The notes under the pieces: generated by a model
Database searches by the model: none
What the model was told of the DNA's origin: nothing
Seen by the model: the letters and a program-made list of their open reading frames with translations, nothing else
DNA from: Acidobacteriaceae bacterium
Lineage (GTDB): Bacteria > Acidobacteriota > Terriglobia > Terriglobales > Acidobacteriaceae
Direction: 5' to 3'
Length of the DNA stretch: 64,000 bases
Assembly (NCBI GenBank): GCA_028283655.1
Contig: JAPWKE010000003.1
Coordinates: forward strand, 434,001 to 498,000
Translations under genes and position numbers: made by a program
Shown here: positions 34,814-44,595 of the stretch, one piece after another
How the letters are laid out: every line of letters starts with the position of its first letter
Numbering within the stretch: position 1 is the stretch's first letter

Positions 34814-37800
34814 ATGTGGATTGTCCGAATTGCCCTGAATAGGCCCTATACATTCGTGGTCCTATCGATCCTGCTCTTGATCGCAGGGCCGTTAGCCGTG
34901 ACCCACATGGCTGTCGATATTTTCCCGAACATCAACATTCCCGTGGTCTCCGTTGTTTGGACCTACACAGGACTTTCACCGGAGCAGCTTACAGATCGCA
35001 TCGTCTCGCCTTTCGAGCGGGTGCTGCCGACTCTCGTCAACGATGTTGACCACACCGAGTCGCAGACGCTGAATGGTGTTGCGGTCACCAAGGTCTACTT
35101 CCGCCCTTCCGTGCAGATATCGCAGGGATTGGCTCAGATTACGGCAGCAGCGCAGCAAATTCTCAAGCAGGACCCTCCAGGAACAACACCGCCGCTGATC
35201 ATTCAGTACAGCGCATCCAGCGTTCCGATCGTGCAGCTGGGACTGTCAGGCAAGGGACTCACGGAGCAGCAGCTCAATGACTTTGCTCTCAACTCGGTTC
35301 GTACACAGTTGTCGACCGTGCAGGGAGCTTCCATCCCGTACCCCTACGGCGGCCAACAGCGACAGGTGCAGGTCGATATCGACACTTCCAAGCTTCAGGC
35401 CTATGGGCTGTCTGCATCGGATGTTGTTAACGCAGTCAATGCGCAGAACGTAATTCTGCCGTCGGGCGATGCCAAGGTGGGTGACTTCGACTACCAGGTC
35501 GAAACCAACAGCACACCGAAGACGATTGCAGCGTTGAACGCCATTCCCGTGAAAACAGTCAATGGCGCGACCGTCTACATGCGCGACATCGGCAACGTAC
35601 GTGACGGTTTTCCGCCCCAGACCAATATTGTTCGCGTAGATGGGCAGCGAGCAACATTGCTCACCGTTCAAAAGACGGGCGACTCCTCAACGCTCGATAT
35701 CATCTCGAACATCCGCAAGCAGCTTCCTAATGTGCTTTCGGAGCTCCCGTCCTCGCTCAAGATCAACCTGATCTCAGATCAGTCCATCTTCGTGCGCGGC
35801 GCGATCTCGGGTGTCGTTCGCGAAGCCATCATTGCCGCTTGTCTCACGGCCCTGATGATCCTCGTCTTCCTCGGAAGCTGGCGCTCTAGCCTCATCATCG
35901 CCGTCTCGATTCCGCTCTCCGTGATTTGCTCCCTGCTTGCCCTGGCGGCCTTAGGTGAGACGATCAACATCATGACTTTGGGTGGCCTTGCCCTGGCCGT
36001 TGGCATCCTTGTCGACGATGCGACGGTGGCCATCGAGAACATTGACCGCAACCTCGAAGAAGGCAAGGAGCTCGAACAGGCCATTCTTGATGGCTCGGCC
36101 CAGATCGCTGTCCCAGCATTGGTTTCGACGCTGGCCATCTGCATCGTGTTCGTACCGATGTTCTTTCTTGCAGGTGTTGCCCGCTACCTCTTCGTCCCTC
36201 TCGCCGAATCCGTGGTGTTCGCGATGCTGGCGTCGTACTTCCTGTCCCGCACGATCGTGCCAACCATGGCCAAGTATCTGCTGAAAGGGCATTCGGAACT
36301 ACACGGTCACGAGACAAAGGCGGCACCGAGCATCTTTGCGCGTTTCCAAAACGCCTTTGAGCGTGGGTTTGAGCGGCTCCGTACTTGGTACAAGGGCATA
36401 CTGGAATCTTGCTTGGCGAATCGGCGTTCCTTCCTTGTCGCTGTGGTTCTCTTCTGGGTGGTTTCGATCGGCGCGTTGATCCCGTGGCTCGGCCAGGACT
36501 TCTTTCCCACGGTCGATGGCGGACAATTCAAACTCCACGTGCGTGCTCACACCGGCGTCCGTATTGAAAACACGGCTCGCCTTTGTGATGACGTGGAGAA
36601 GGTCATCCGCGAAGAGATTCCACCGAACGAACTCGAAGGCATTCTCGACAATCTCGGCGTTCCTTACTCCGGTCTGAATCTCTCCTATTCGAACTCCGCG
36701 ACCGTTGGCACTGCCGATGCGGACATTACCGTCTCTCTCAAAGAGAAGCATCGACCAACGGCTCAATACATGACGGCCCTTCGCGAAAAGTTGAATCGAC
36801 AGTTTCCGGGCGTCGTCTTTTATTACCTGCCCACAGATATGGTGAGTCAGATCCTCAACTTCGGCCTCCCCGCTCAGATCGATGTGCAGCTAGTCGGCTT
36901 GAAGGTGCAGGAGAACCGCGACTTCGCAGCCAACCTGATGCAGCAGTTTGCACGCATCCCGGGCACCACCGATCTTCGTATCCAGCAGCCGTTCAACTTG
37001 CCGACATGGAACGTAAATGTCGACCGGACTCGTGCCGAGCAGCTGGGGTATACCCAGCGTGATGTGGCCTCGAACCTGCTGGTTGCGCTTAGCGGTAGCT
37101 TCCAAACGTCACCGAACTTCTTCATCGACCAGCGGAATCATGTGGCCTACAACATCGCGGTGCAGACACCACAGCGTTTCGTAAAGAGCCTGCAGGAACT
37201 GCAAAACTTCCCGCTCGCTCCCAGGGGCGATAATCCCCAAACGCAGATTTTGAGCAATGTCGCGACGCTTGAGCGCGCCGCAGAGCAGGGCACCGTCAGC
37301 CATTACAACGCACGCCCCGTGATCGACATCTACGGCTCCGTTGAGGGGGCAGATCTTGGCAGCGTGGCGACTAGGCTGGAGAAGATCGTCGAAGACAGCA
37401 AGGCCAAGCTTCCGCGCGGCACCCAAATCTTTGTCCGCGGTCAGATGCAGACGATGCACAGCTCCTTTACGGGACTCGCATTCGGCCTTCTCTTCTCAAT
37501 CGTTCTGGTCTACGCACTCATCGTCGTTAACTTCCAGAGTTGGCTTGATCCCTTCATCATCATTGCTGCGCTGCCCGGAGCGCTCGCGGGCATCGTTTGG
37601 ATGCTGTTCCTAACCGGGACTCATATCAGCGTGCCTGCTCTGACCGGTTCCATCATGTGCGTCGGTGTGGCTACTGCAAACTCCATTCTGGTGGTTAGCT
37701 TTGCGAAAGAGCAGTTGGAGTCGGGTATGAGTGCGATGGAAGCAGCCCTCAGTGCTGGCTTCACCCGCTTCCGCCCCGTTCTCATGACAGCTCTCGCCAT

Positions 37801-38005
37801 GATCATCGGCATGGTCCCGATGGCGCTCGGTCTCGGAGAAGGTGGTGAGCAGAACGCGCCACTCGGACGAGCCGTGATCGGTGGCCTCCTGCTCGCGACG
37901 GTAGGAACGCTCACCTTCGTGCCCACGTTCTTTTTACTCATGCATCGGAATGACCGCGTGACGCCACCCTCCACCGAAGGCGAGACAGAAGCGCATGCAG
38001 GCTAA
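34814..38005 (+). CDS. RND multidrug efflux pump, inner-membrane permease
   Basis: 1063 residues from ATG 34814, where the family start MWIVRIALNRPYTFVVLSI begins; 15 upstream codons were rejected. The twelve-helix RND architecture is seen, with two large periplasmic loops. The proton relay in helix 4 is GGLALAVGILVDDATVAIEN (adjacent aspartates) and the helix 10 lysine is in VSFAKEQLESG. Substrates of AcrB-type pumps are drugs, detergents and aromatic compounds, but this branch (short loop, no clear HAE1 phenylalanine cluster) also exports other compounds. It is the first gene of a three-gene operon with adaptor and outer-membrane factor. Confidence 0.96.
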   Translation: MWIVRIALNRPYTFVVLSILLLIAGPLAVTHMAVDIFPNINIPVVSVVWTYTGLSPEQLTDRIVSPFERVLPTLVNDVDHTESQTLNGVAVTKVYFRPSVQISQGLAQITAAAQQILKQDPPGTTPPLIIQYSASSVPIVQLGLSGKGLTEQQLNDFALNSVRTQLSTVQGASIPYPYGGQQRQVQVDIDTSKLQAYGLSASDVVNAVNAQNVILPSGDAKVGDFDYQVETNSTPKTIAALNAIPVKTVNGATVYMRDIGNVRDGFPPQTNIVRVDGQRATLLTVQKTGDSSTLDIISNIRKQLPNVLSELPSSLKINLISDQSIFVRGAISGVVREAIIAACLTALMILVFLGSWRSSLIIAVSIPLSVICSLLALAALGETINIMTLGGLALAVGILVDDATVAIENIDRNLEEGKELEQAILDGSAQIAVPALVSTLAICIVFVPMFFLAGVARYLFVPLAESVVFAMLASYFLSRTIVPTMAKYLLKGHSELHGHETKAAPSIFARFQNAFERGFERLRTWYKGILESCLANRRSFLVAVVLFWVVSIGALIPWLGQDFFPTVDGGQFKLHVRAHTGVRIENTARLCDDVEKVIREEIPPNELEGILDNLGVPYSGLNLSYSNSATVGTADADITVSLKEKHRPTAQYMTALREKLNRQFPGVVFYYLPTDMVSQILNFGLPAQIDVQLVGLKVQENRDFAANLMQQFARIPGTTDLRIQQPFNLPTWNVNVDRTRAEQLGYTQRDVASNLLVALSGSFQTSPNFFIDQRNHVAYNIAVQTPQRFVKSLQELQNFPLAPRGDNPQTQILSNVATLERAAEQGTVSHYNARPVIDIYGSVEGADLGSVATRLEKIVEDSKAKLPRGTQIFVRGQMQTMHSSFTGLAFGLLFSIVLVYALIVVNFQSWLDPFIIIAALPGALAGIVWMLFLTGTHISVPALTGSIMCVGVATANSILVVSFAKEQLESGMSAMEAALSAGFTRFRPVLMTALAMIIGMVPMALGLGEGGEQNAPLGRAVIGGLLLATVGTLTFVPTFFLLMHRNDRVTPPSTEGETEAHAG

Positions 38006-38057
38006 CGAACACGAGCAAGATTTCGGATAACAGCGACAAATAGATTCGAGGACAAAG

Positions 38058-39305
38058 ATGGCGATTGAAGAGACGAACCACCAGAGAGCTGAAGAGAAGC
38101 CGTCTTCTGAGGGCAGCGGCGCAGCTGGCGGGAACGCGAGGAAGATAATCCTGTTTGTTCTCGTGCTTGCAGCTGTCGTGATCGTTGCTTGGGGCATCCT
38201 GAAACGTCGGCATAGTGCCAGCGAGCTGGAGAGTTACACCGATGCCAATGCGGCTCCCACGGTATCGATGGCGACGCCTGCTTTGGAGAAGAGCAGCGAT
38301 GAAATCGTCCTGCCTGGCAACATGCAGGCTTTCTCAATGGCGCCTATCTACGCCCGCACCACGGGCTACGTGAAATCGTGGTCGCGTGACATTGGGGCCC
38401 GCGTACGGCAGGGGGAAGTTCTTGCCATCATCGAGACGCCGGAGCTCGACAAACAGCTCGCTCAAGCACGAGCGGAACTGGAAGCGGCCAAGACCAATGC
38501 GGGCCTCGCTCGCACTACAGCTACCCGCTATCAGGATCTCGTAGGCGAGAATGCGGTCTCACAGCAAGATACCGATACCGCCGTCAATCAATTGAAGGCG
38601 AGCTCCGCACAGGTCGCCTCCGCCGAAGCGAATGTGCAACGTCTCGAAGAACTGCAGTCCTTCGAGAAGATCATCGCGCCGTTTGATGGCGTCATCACCG
38701 CGCGTAACATCGACATCGGTCAGCTCATTGGCGCGAATGGAAGCACCGTGACAACCGGAGCAGGGCTTGTCGCGGGCAACCGTCAAGTGTTCGATATTTC
38801 GAAGGTCGACAGGCTGCGTGTCTACATCAACATTCCTCAGCAGTATGCGCCCGCTGCAAAGAACGGTTCGACGGCGACTCTGACTTTGCCGCAGTACCCA
38901 GGAAAGACGTTCCAAGGCACGCTCGTTCGGTCGTCCAATGCCGTGGATCCGGTAAGCCGAACATTGCTTGCCGAAGTCGATGTCGACAACCGCTCCGGGG
39001 AGTTGTTGCCCGGAAGCTATGCGGAGGTCCATCTTCACGCTTCGAATCCTGTGGCGATCCGTGTCGTGCCTGTGAGCGCTCTCGTTCTCCTTCCTCAGGG
39101 CACACGTCTCGTCACCGTAGATGCCAACCATCATGCCAGGTTCATTCCCGTTGTCGTGGGGCGAGACCTCGGAGCCACCACGGAGATTGTGAGCGGACTG
39201 GAGGACGGGCAGCAGATCATCGCGAACCCGCCAGACTCACTCACGGATGGAGAGGAAGTCCGTGTGGTCTCTACCAAGGGCAATAGCTTAGGACAAGCCC
39301 GATGA
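38058..39305 (+). CDS. RND efflux periplasmic adaptor (membrane fusion protein)
   Basis: 415 residues. An N-terminal anchor helix (KIILFVLVLAAVVIVAWGIL) lies near residues 29-50. The lipoyl half-motifs YARTTGYVKSWSRDIGARV and GEVLAIIETPELDKQLAQAR flank an alpha-helical hairpin. The second lipoyl half EKIIAPFDGVITARNIDIGQ follows near residue 205, then the beta-barrel and membrane-proximal domains. It links the pump at 34814 with the outer-membrane channel at 39302, whose ATG overlaps its stop as ATGA. The anchor is a transmembrane helix, not a lipobox. Confidence 0.95.
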   Translation: MAIEETNHQRAEEKPSSEGSGAAGGNARKIILFVLVLAAVVIVAWGILKRRHSASELESYTDANAAPTVSMATPALEKSSDEIVLPGNMQAFSMAPIYARTTGYVKSWSRDIGARVRQGEVLAIIETPELDKQLAQARAELEAAKTNAGLARTTATRYQDLVGENAVSQQDTDTAVNQLKASSAQVASAEANVQRLEELQSFEKIIAPFDGVITARNIDIGQLIGANGSTVTTGAGLVAGNRQVFDISKVDRLRVYINIPQQYAPAAKNGSTATLTLPQYPGKTFQGTLVRSSNAVDPVSRTLLAEVDVDNRSGELLPGSYAEVHLHASNPVAIRVVPVSALVLLPQGTRLVTVDANHHARFIPVVVGRDLGATTEIVSGLEDGQQIIANPPDSLTDGEEVRVVSTKGNSLGQAR

Positions 39306-40741
39306 ACCTTCAAAAATCACTGCCAGCGCTTGGGCTGTTTGCCCCTCTACTCTGTGCCGGTTGCAGAGTCGGTCCCAACTACATTCGCCCTGTGGCACCA
39401 ACTCCGCCTTCGTTTAGTGAGAATGGGCGCAACGGCAATTGGGCCGACGCCGCTCCGGCTGACGATAAGGACCGCGGGGCATGGTGGACTCTCTACCACG
39501 ACGCCGAGCTTACGCAGCTTGAAGAACGCTGTGTTGCGTCCAACCAAACTCTGAATGCCGCATTGCACGCCTACGATCAAGCGCACCAATTGGTACTGGC
39601 AAATAAGTCCTCGCTTTACCCGACGGTTTCGCTTGGGGGGAGCGCGAACCGCAATCGAATCTCTAATACACGCCCTCTCCGTCCAGCGAACGCGTCGCAA
39701 TACTACTGGGACTTCCTCATCCCTCTGAACGTCTCATGGGAGCCAGACTTTTGGGGCCGCATTCGGCGGCAGATTGAATCAAGCTCCGCGAATGCTCAGG
39801 CATCTGCTGCAGATCTAGCGAACGTGCGTCTGAGTTTGCAAGGCACACTGGCTCTCACGTACTTCCAGATCCGTGGCATCGACCTTCAAGCTCAACTCTT
39901 GCAGAAGACCATTGATGCTTACACGAGCATGCTGAAGCTCACTCAGGATCGCCTGAAACGAGGACTCTCAAACGAAAGCGATGTCCAGCAGGCGACCGCC
40001 CAGCTCGAAGCTGCGCGCGCCGAATTGGTCGGTTTGGGCGTACAGAGGGCGCAGAACGAGCACGCTATCGCGGTACTGGTTGGTGTGCCTGCGACTGGAT
40101 TCAGGATTGCAGACAAAGCCCTCGTCGGCGATCCCCCTGCCATCCCCACAGGGATTCCGTCAGAGCTTCTCGAGCGCCGTCCTGATATCGCGTCCACGGA
40201 ACGCCGCGTAGCATCAGCCAATGCTTTGATCGGGGTGGCCAAGGGTGCGTACTACCCGCGAATCGTCCTCGGGGCTGGAGGTGGAGTCGAGAGCAGCATC
40301 ATTGGTGACGTCTTCAATGCGGGAAGTGCGACTTGGTATGCCGGTCCATCCGCAAGCGAAGTCCTCTTCGATGCGGGAAAACGTCGCGCGCAAGTTGAGT
40401 TTGCGGTCGCGCAGCGTGATCAGGCAGCCGCGCTCTATCGAGAACAGGTTCTCTCTGCGTTCCGTGACGTGGAAGACCAGCTTTCTGCGTTGCGGGTGCT
40501 CGCAGAGCAGGCTGAGGTGCAGCAGCGTGCCGTGGCCGCAGCGCAACGTAGCACGCAACTCTCGATCTCACGTTACAAGGGTGGTTTGGCCGCCTATCTA
40601 GAAGTTCTGACCAATCAGACCATTCAACTCAACGACGAGCGGATTGCCGCTTCATTGGTAACCGGCCGCATTCTTGCGAGTGCGCAACTTCAGGTAGCAC
40701 TGGGCGGGGGATGGAACGCTTCCCAACTCCCGCAAAATTAG
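39302..40741 (+). CDS. RND efflux outer-membrane factor, lipoprotein type
   Basis: 479 residues. The lipobox LCAGC near residue 20 marks the acylated cysteine typical of OprM/NodT channels, followed by RVGPNYIRPVAPTPPSF. The family signature SELLERRPDIASTERRVASA is followed by LIGVAKGAYYPRIVLGAGGG, and the end is ALGGGWNASQLPQ. It overlaps the adaptor gene by 4 bases, so the pump, adaptor and channel are one unit. It shares these motifs with the partial gene at 1-1365, showing two paralogous export systems of this type in one window. Confidence 0.95.
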   Translation: MNLQKSLPALGLFAPLLCAGCRVGPNYIRPVAPTPPSFSENGRNGNWADAAPADDKDRGAWWTLYHDAELTQLEERCVASNQTLNAALHAYDQAHQLVLANKSSLYPTVSLGGSANRNRISNTRPLRPANASQYYWDFLIPLNVSWEPDFWGRIRRQIESSSANAQASAADLANVRLSLQGTLALTYFQIRGIDLQAQLLQKTIDAYTSMLKLTQDRLKRGLSNESDVQQATAQLEAARAELVGLGVQRAQNEHAIAVLVGVPATGFRIADKALVGDPPAIPTGIPSELLERRPDIASTERRVASANALIGVAKGAYYPRIVLGAGGGVESSIIGDVFNAGSATWYAGPSASEVLFDAGKRRAQVEFAVAQRDQAAALYREQVLSAFRDVEDQLSALRVLAEQAEVQQRAVAAAQRSTQLSISRYKGGLAAYLEVLTNQTIQLNDERIAASLVTGRILASAQLQVALGGGWNASQLPQN

Positions 40742-40843
40742 AGCGCCTTGCTCTCTCGCTGCCGTATCGCGCTGTTGCTCAGAGGAGACGGGGCAGCAGC
40801 GCACCCAGCTCCAAAATGCCAAACGTAAAGCGATAGGTTTCCT

Positions 40844-41557
40844 ATGAGCCGCGCTGCAAGACCGAACCCGTCGCGTGCTCCAGAAGCGAAGGTTGTCATC
40901 GATAATGGTGCGGTGAAGAAACCGAGCATTCCATTGACGCGGGAATCGATGGCCGACACGATCACGCGTTACTTGCATGAGCAGATCGTCACCGGGGAGC
41001 TCTCCCCAGGTGATCGTCTTACCGAGCTCCACATCGCGAGGCAGTTCCAGACGAGCCAAGGGCCCGTTCGCGAGGCAATCCGCCGACTGGAAGGCATGGG
41101 ACTGCTCTCGACAGAGCGATTCAAGCGCAGCACGGTACGGATCATCACGGAAGCTGAGATACAGGAGGTGTACTCGGTGCGTGCCGTGCTTGAGCAACTC
41201 GCAGGCGAGCAATGTGCTCGGTCTGAGACTCTCAATCTTGAAGCTCTTCGAGATCTTGCCGAGCAGGCACGGCGTTGGGCGGCAAGAGGCGATCTTGCTC
41301 GCTACCTCAAAGCGAATATGGCATTCCATCGTCGGCTTGTACAGGAGGCCGGCAATAAGGCACTCCTCCAGTCGTGGGACGCGTTGAACTTCGAGTTGAG
41401 CAGCCGAGCTCGTATCAAGGGAGCGCCAGAAGAAAACTTGCTGGAGAATCAGGAACTCCACTGGAAGATCCTTGAAGCTCTCGAGTCTGGAAACGCAGCC
41501 ACCGCAGGGAAGCTCTTGCGCCGTCATGCTCTTCAGTTCGTCGAGAAGAAACGTTGA
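40844..41557 (+). CDS. GntR-family regulator with FCD domain
   Basis: 237 residues. The winged helix at about residues 27-95 shows ITRYLHEQIVTGELSPGDRL, ELHIARQFQTSQGPVREAIR and RLEGMGLLSTERFKRSTVRI, the GntR core. The C-terminal FCD helical domain contains EIQEVYSVRAVLEQLAGEQ and the metal-site pattern NMAFHRRLVQEAGN with HWKILEALESGN. FCD regulators usually bind sugar acids or organic acids, such as tetronates or hexuronates. It lies 102 bases after the RND operon in the same direction. It could regulate that pump, but the FCD ligand type equally suits the catabolic cluster at 8.7-27 kb. Confidence 0.94.
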   Translation: MSRAARPNPSRAPEAKVVIDNGAVKKPSIPLTRESMADTITRYLHEQIVTGELSPGDRLTELHIARQFQTSQGPVREAIRRLEGMGLLSTERFKRSTVRIITEAEIQEVYSVRAVLEQLAGEQCARSETLNLEALRDLAEQARRWAARGDLARYLKANMAFHRRLVQEAGNKALLQSWDALNFELSSRARIKGAPEENLLENQELHWKILEALESGNAATAGKLLRRHALQFVEKKR

Positions 41558-41989
41558 GACTTCTCAAGCCATCTCTAAATTGAGAGCTTTGTTGTCGCTT
41601 ACTCAAATGCGATCGCAGTGATACAGTCGTCGTCCGTATACCCGCCGTTGTCATCAGTGAAACCGAATACTGATCAAGGCAATTCCAGCTCCGGTGGGCT
41701 TGGATCAACCGCGTCACTGTCCTGCCGAACACCGCTTTTGGCGAAGATTCTCAATAGCATCGTGTTCCACGGGGCGAAGCACGTTTTATCCGCTCGCGCT
41801 CTTACGTGCCCTTGGGAGTCGATTTCCCAAGCTGGGATGTCGCATTAGGTAAGAGTCGGGAACTTATGCAGAGCCATGCTCTTTCTTGCCATCCTGAGCC
41901 CTGGACGTGAGAATATGTTGCAAACAACGAATCCCATTTGCATCAGTCCCTTCAGCCAGTATCTGTATCACTCTATCCATCATTAAAGT
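41558..41989. other. Gap upstream of the three-gene system
   Basis: 432 bases without a supported gene. It contains a hairpin at 41811-41831 (CTTGGGA, 7-base loop, TCCCAAG) with no T-run. The last 100 bases are AT-richer and probably hold the promoter of the gene at 41990. Confidence 0.35.
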
Positions 41990-42634
41990 ATGAGCGACCG
42001 ACAACCCCATAGAGACGCGCTTCGCGTGTTGTTCCTAATTCGCGCCGGAGGATCTACTCCGGACCCAGCGATAGACGGTATAGTTTCGATTTTCCGCTCC
42101 GAGGCTAGGCTCCATGCCATGGACTTCTGGGTGAGAAATCCAGACTATCTGGCGGAGGAATTGCTCGACGCCTATCAAGCGACAGGCTATGGAAGTTACC
42201 TGGAAATGGCCGAAGCGATCTTTCAAAACGAAGAGCCCGACCTGCGCCGGATTCCAATGATCCGTTACTTCTTCGGGGCCTATGAGCGATTGGACGACAC
42301 GTTGTCGTTATTGCGTTCCCGCGAACTCATTCGCATTTCAGGAGCGAAGAAGGGCTTGAAGGTAACGGAGACCGACTTCCTGCTGACCGAAAAGGGTGGG
42401 CAGTTCTGCCTACGTTGCTTGAAGGAGGCTCCAGTCTTGAGTTGGTACTCCGAACGAGCTGAGCTTGTGGCTTCACTTGCCGGAGATCGAAGCGGTTCGG
42501 CCCTCAAGCAAAAGCAGTACGAGCATGCCTCCTACGCTCAGACCGAATACGGTGGAATCATCCCGTCGATAGCTTCGGAGACAAGCGAACGTATTAAGCA
42601 GCTGAAGATCTTGGCTCAAGGGAGCAATGGATGA
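41990..42634 (+). CDS. Small winged-helix-like component of a candidate conflict system
   Basis: 214 residues, soluble. The N-terminal half reads LRVLFLIRAGGSTPDPAIDG, then HAMDFWVRNPDYLAEELLDA. The second half has a winged-helix pattern: LDDTLSLLRSRELIRISGAK followed by ETDFLLTEKGGQFCLRCL. This layout closely resembles the middle component (MC) of ABC-three-component conflict systems. It is the first gene of a unit in which the ATPase gene begins within its stop codon (ATGA). No catalytic residues are seen, so it probably bridges or regulates the ATPase and the nuclease. The start ATG 41990 has only a weak ribosome site. The MC assignment is inference from pattern, not from a search. Confidence 0.65.
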   Translation: MSDRQPHRDALRVLFLIRAGGSTPDPAIDGIVSIFRSEARLHAMDFWVRNPDYLAEELLDAYQATGYGSYLEMAEAIFQNEEPDLRRIPMIRYFFGAYERLDDTLSLLRSRELIRISGAKKGLKVTETDFLLTEKGGQFCLRCLKEAPVLSWYSERAELVASLAGDRSGSALKQKQYEHASYAQTEYGGIIPSIASETSERIKQLKILAQGSNG

Positions 42635-44595
42635 AGAATGTGAATGCAAGCTGGGTTGAGGCCATTGCCGCAAAGGCTGGTGTCGGCGTCACCGAAGTTC
42701 AAGCGGTGCTGGACAAGCACCGCATTACGGCTTCGCCCGTGCTCCCCAGCCCGCGTCGACTAAAGCTTCAGCGGATCGCGTTTTCTGGCGTGAAAGACGG
42801 AACTGAAGTCGACGGCCCATTCGAGTTTGCTTGGGACGATCTTGAGCACGGTCTTTGGGCGCTGCTTTCGGATCGAAATCTCCGTGGTAAGTCTTCAGTT
42901 TTGGAAGTTGTCCACTGGTTGCTGCGAGGTAGACCAACAAGTAATCTCCAGCAAGACATCAGACGCTGGATACACAAAGCCTCCGTGCGCTTTTCGTTGG
43001 ATGACATCGTTCATGAAGTGGACGTTGATGCCCGTGGTGAAACACGGGGAACACTGATCCGAATGGGCCGCAGCGGAGCGAAACCCTCGAAGTTGGCAGA
43101 GTTCGGTAGTGACGTCGATTTTGAATCGGTGATGTCAGATTTCTTTATGAAGGCGTTCTCAATGGACGCTCTCGCTGCTTGGCAATCGAGCTCGACGAAG
43201 GAGGATGAGCTGGGCCATGCCGTCTCTCATGGTTGGGCGGCTTTCTCTGGCGCAATGTTCATTGGCACGAACTACGAAGCGCTGCTCGGCGATCTGCCAG
43301 TTGCGATTGGCCTCAACCCACGCCTAATTCAGATGTATTTGGGAGTTCCTTGGGTTACGACATTTGCAGCTTCGTCAGCAGCCTACAAGGCAGCGCAAAG
43401 TGCGATCGACGCTGCTGCGCGTAAAGCTTCTCGCGACGCGGAATCGAAGAACGAGAGGAAGTCAGACCTCCTTGCTCAACTCGAGGCCAAGGAGGATGAG
43501 CTCCGTTCGATCCCCAGCGATGAGGAAGTGCGAAACAATCTCGGCGTGTTAAACGCGGAATATGCACAAGTGAAGCGCCGTGAACAAACTGCTACGCGAA
43601 GATTGGAGAACGACAGCCAGGCCATCAGTCAGGCACGCGCTCTTTACAATTCGGATCGGCAAGAGTTGCAGACGCATCACGAATCAGTCGCCGCAGGAGC
43701 AGTATTCCGTCTCCTTGATCCCACCTTCTGTCCTCGTTGTGACACGGCGATCAGTGAACAGAAGAAGAAGCGTGAGAACTCAACCCATTCCTGCTCAGTT
43801 TGTGGGGAACACACACACACGGACGAAGACGCGCTCGCGGTGCAAGCGGAACTCGACAAACGCGTCAAGGCCTCAAAGGCTGCGCTTGATGCTGCCGAGA
43901 CTGCATTAGGTGCCGCGAAAGACGTCAGCGAGCAACTGCGTTCTTCAGCGTTAGACCTGCAAACGAGAATTGAGCACGAGACGACGAAGCTCGGATCGTA
44001 CGAACGCCAGCAGGAACTGAAGCGCGACATTGCTGTCCTGCAGGGCAGAATTGACGAGGTAGGGTTCTCCTCTAATTCTGCTCCGGAGGGTGTTGTCTCC
44101 GAAGATTTGAAGATCCTCGCTGCGATCGTGTCTGAGACCGAAAACCGCGTCAAGGCTGTGCGAGGAAACTTGCTCAATGACGTTTCGGAACGCATCGTTC
44201 ATTATGCTCAGCAGTTTGGGATGCGGAATTTGACGAATGCGACACTAGGAGCCAACGCAACTCTCGCGCTTGTGAAAGGTAGAACGAACACAAGCTATAG
44301 CAAGGTCACGCCAGGCGAAAAGCTACGGCTCAAGGTGGCTACAATCCTCGCCATGGTCGAGGTTGGCGAGTCGAACGGTGTTGGAAGGCATCCAGGCTTG
44401 CTCATGATCGATTCTCCTGCAGCACAGGAGGTCTACCAAGGAGATCTTGATGCTCTTGTATCGGGTCTTCAGAAGGTGTCAAGCGATATCGTGCACTTTC
44501 AAGTGTTCGTCGCTGGTCGCACTTCGGATGCGATCACGCAGCATGTTCCGAACTCTCATAGGCGGGAGGCCCTCGACGGCGGTTTCCTATGGTGA
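42631..44595 (+). CDS. Rad50/SMC-like ABC ATPase with zinc ribbon in the coiled coil
   Basis: 654 residues. A short helical N-terminal extension (residues 1-45) has a helix-turn-helix look. The Walker A region is LLSDRNLRGKSSVLEVVHWL at residues 79-98: GKSS is present, but the first P-loop glycine is replaced by aspartate. Coiled coils span about 250-355 and 400-475. Between them is a CxxC-x17-CxxC zinc ribbon (Cys 367, 370, 388, 391), like the hinge or hook of Rad50-type proteins. The signature motif is TPGEKLRLKVATILAM near 560, and Walker B is GLLMIDSPAAQEV near 589, with serine rather than glutamate after the aspartate. It overlaps both neighbours (4 and 7 bases). Expected role: DNA-sensing motor of a defence system. 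Confidence 0.82.
   Translation: MKNVNASWVEAIAAKAGVGVTEVQAVLDKHRITASPVLPSPRRLKLQRIAFSGVKDGTEVDGPFEFAWDDLEHGLWALLSDRNLRGKSSVLEVVHWLLRGRPTSNLQQDIRRWIHKASVRFSLDDIVHEVDVDARGETRGTLIRMGRSGAKPSKLAEFGSDVDFESVMSDFFMKAFSMDALAAWQSSSTKEDELGHAVSHGWAAFSGAMFIGTNYEALLGDLPVAIGLNPRLIQMYLGVPWVTTFAASSAAYKAAQSAIDAAARKASRDAESKNERKSDLLAQLEAKEDELRSIPSDEEVRNNLGVLNAEYAQVKRREQTATRRLENDSQAISQARALYNSDRQELQTHHESVAAGAVFRLLDPTFCPRCDTAISEQKKKRENSTHSCSVCGEHTHTDEDALAVQAELDKRVKASKAALDAAETALGAAKDVSEQLRSSALDLQTRIEHETTKLGSYERQQELKRDIAVLQGRIDEVGFSSNSAPEGVVSEDLKILAAIVSETENRVKAVRGNLLNDVSERIVHYAQQFGMRNLTNATLGANATLALVKGRTNTSYSKVTPGEKLRLKVATILAMVEVGESNGVGRHPGLLMIDSPAAQEVYQGDLDALVSGLQKVSSDIVHFQVFVAGRTSDAITQHVPNSHRREALDGGFLW

Noticed and set aside
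41618..41848. 76-codon plus-strand frame between the GntR regulator and the three-gene system
   Set aside because: No ribosome site, no recognisable motif, and composition unlike its neighbours.
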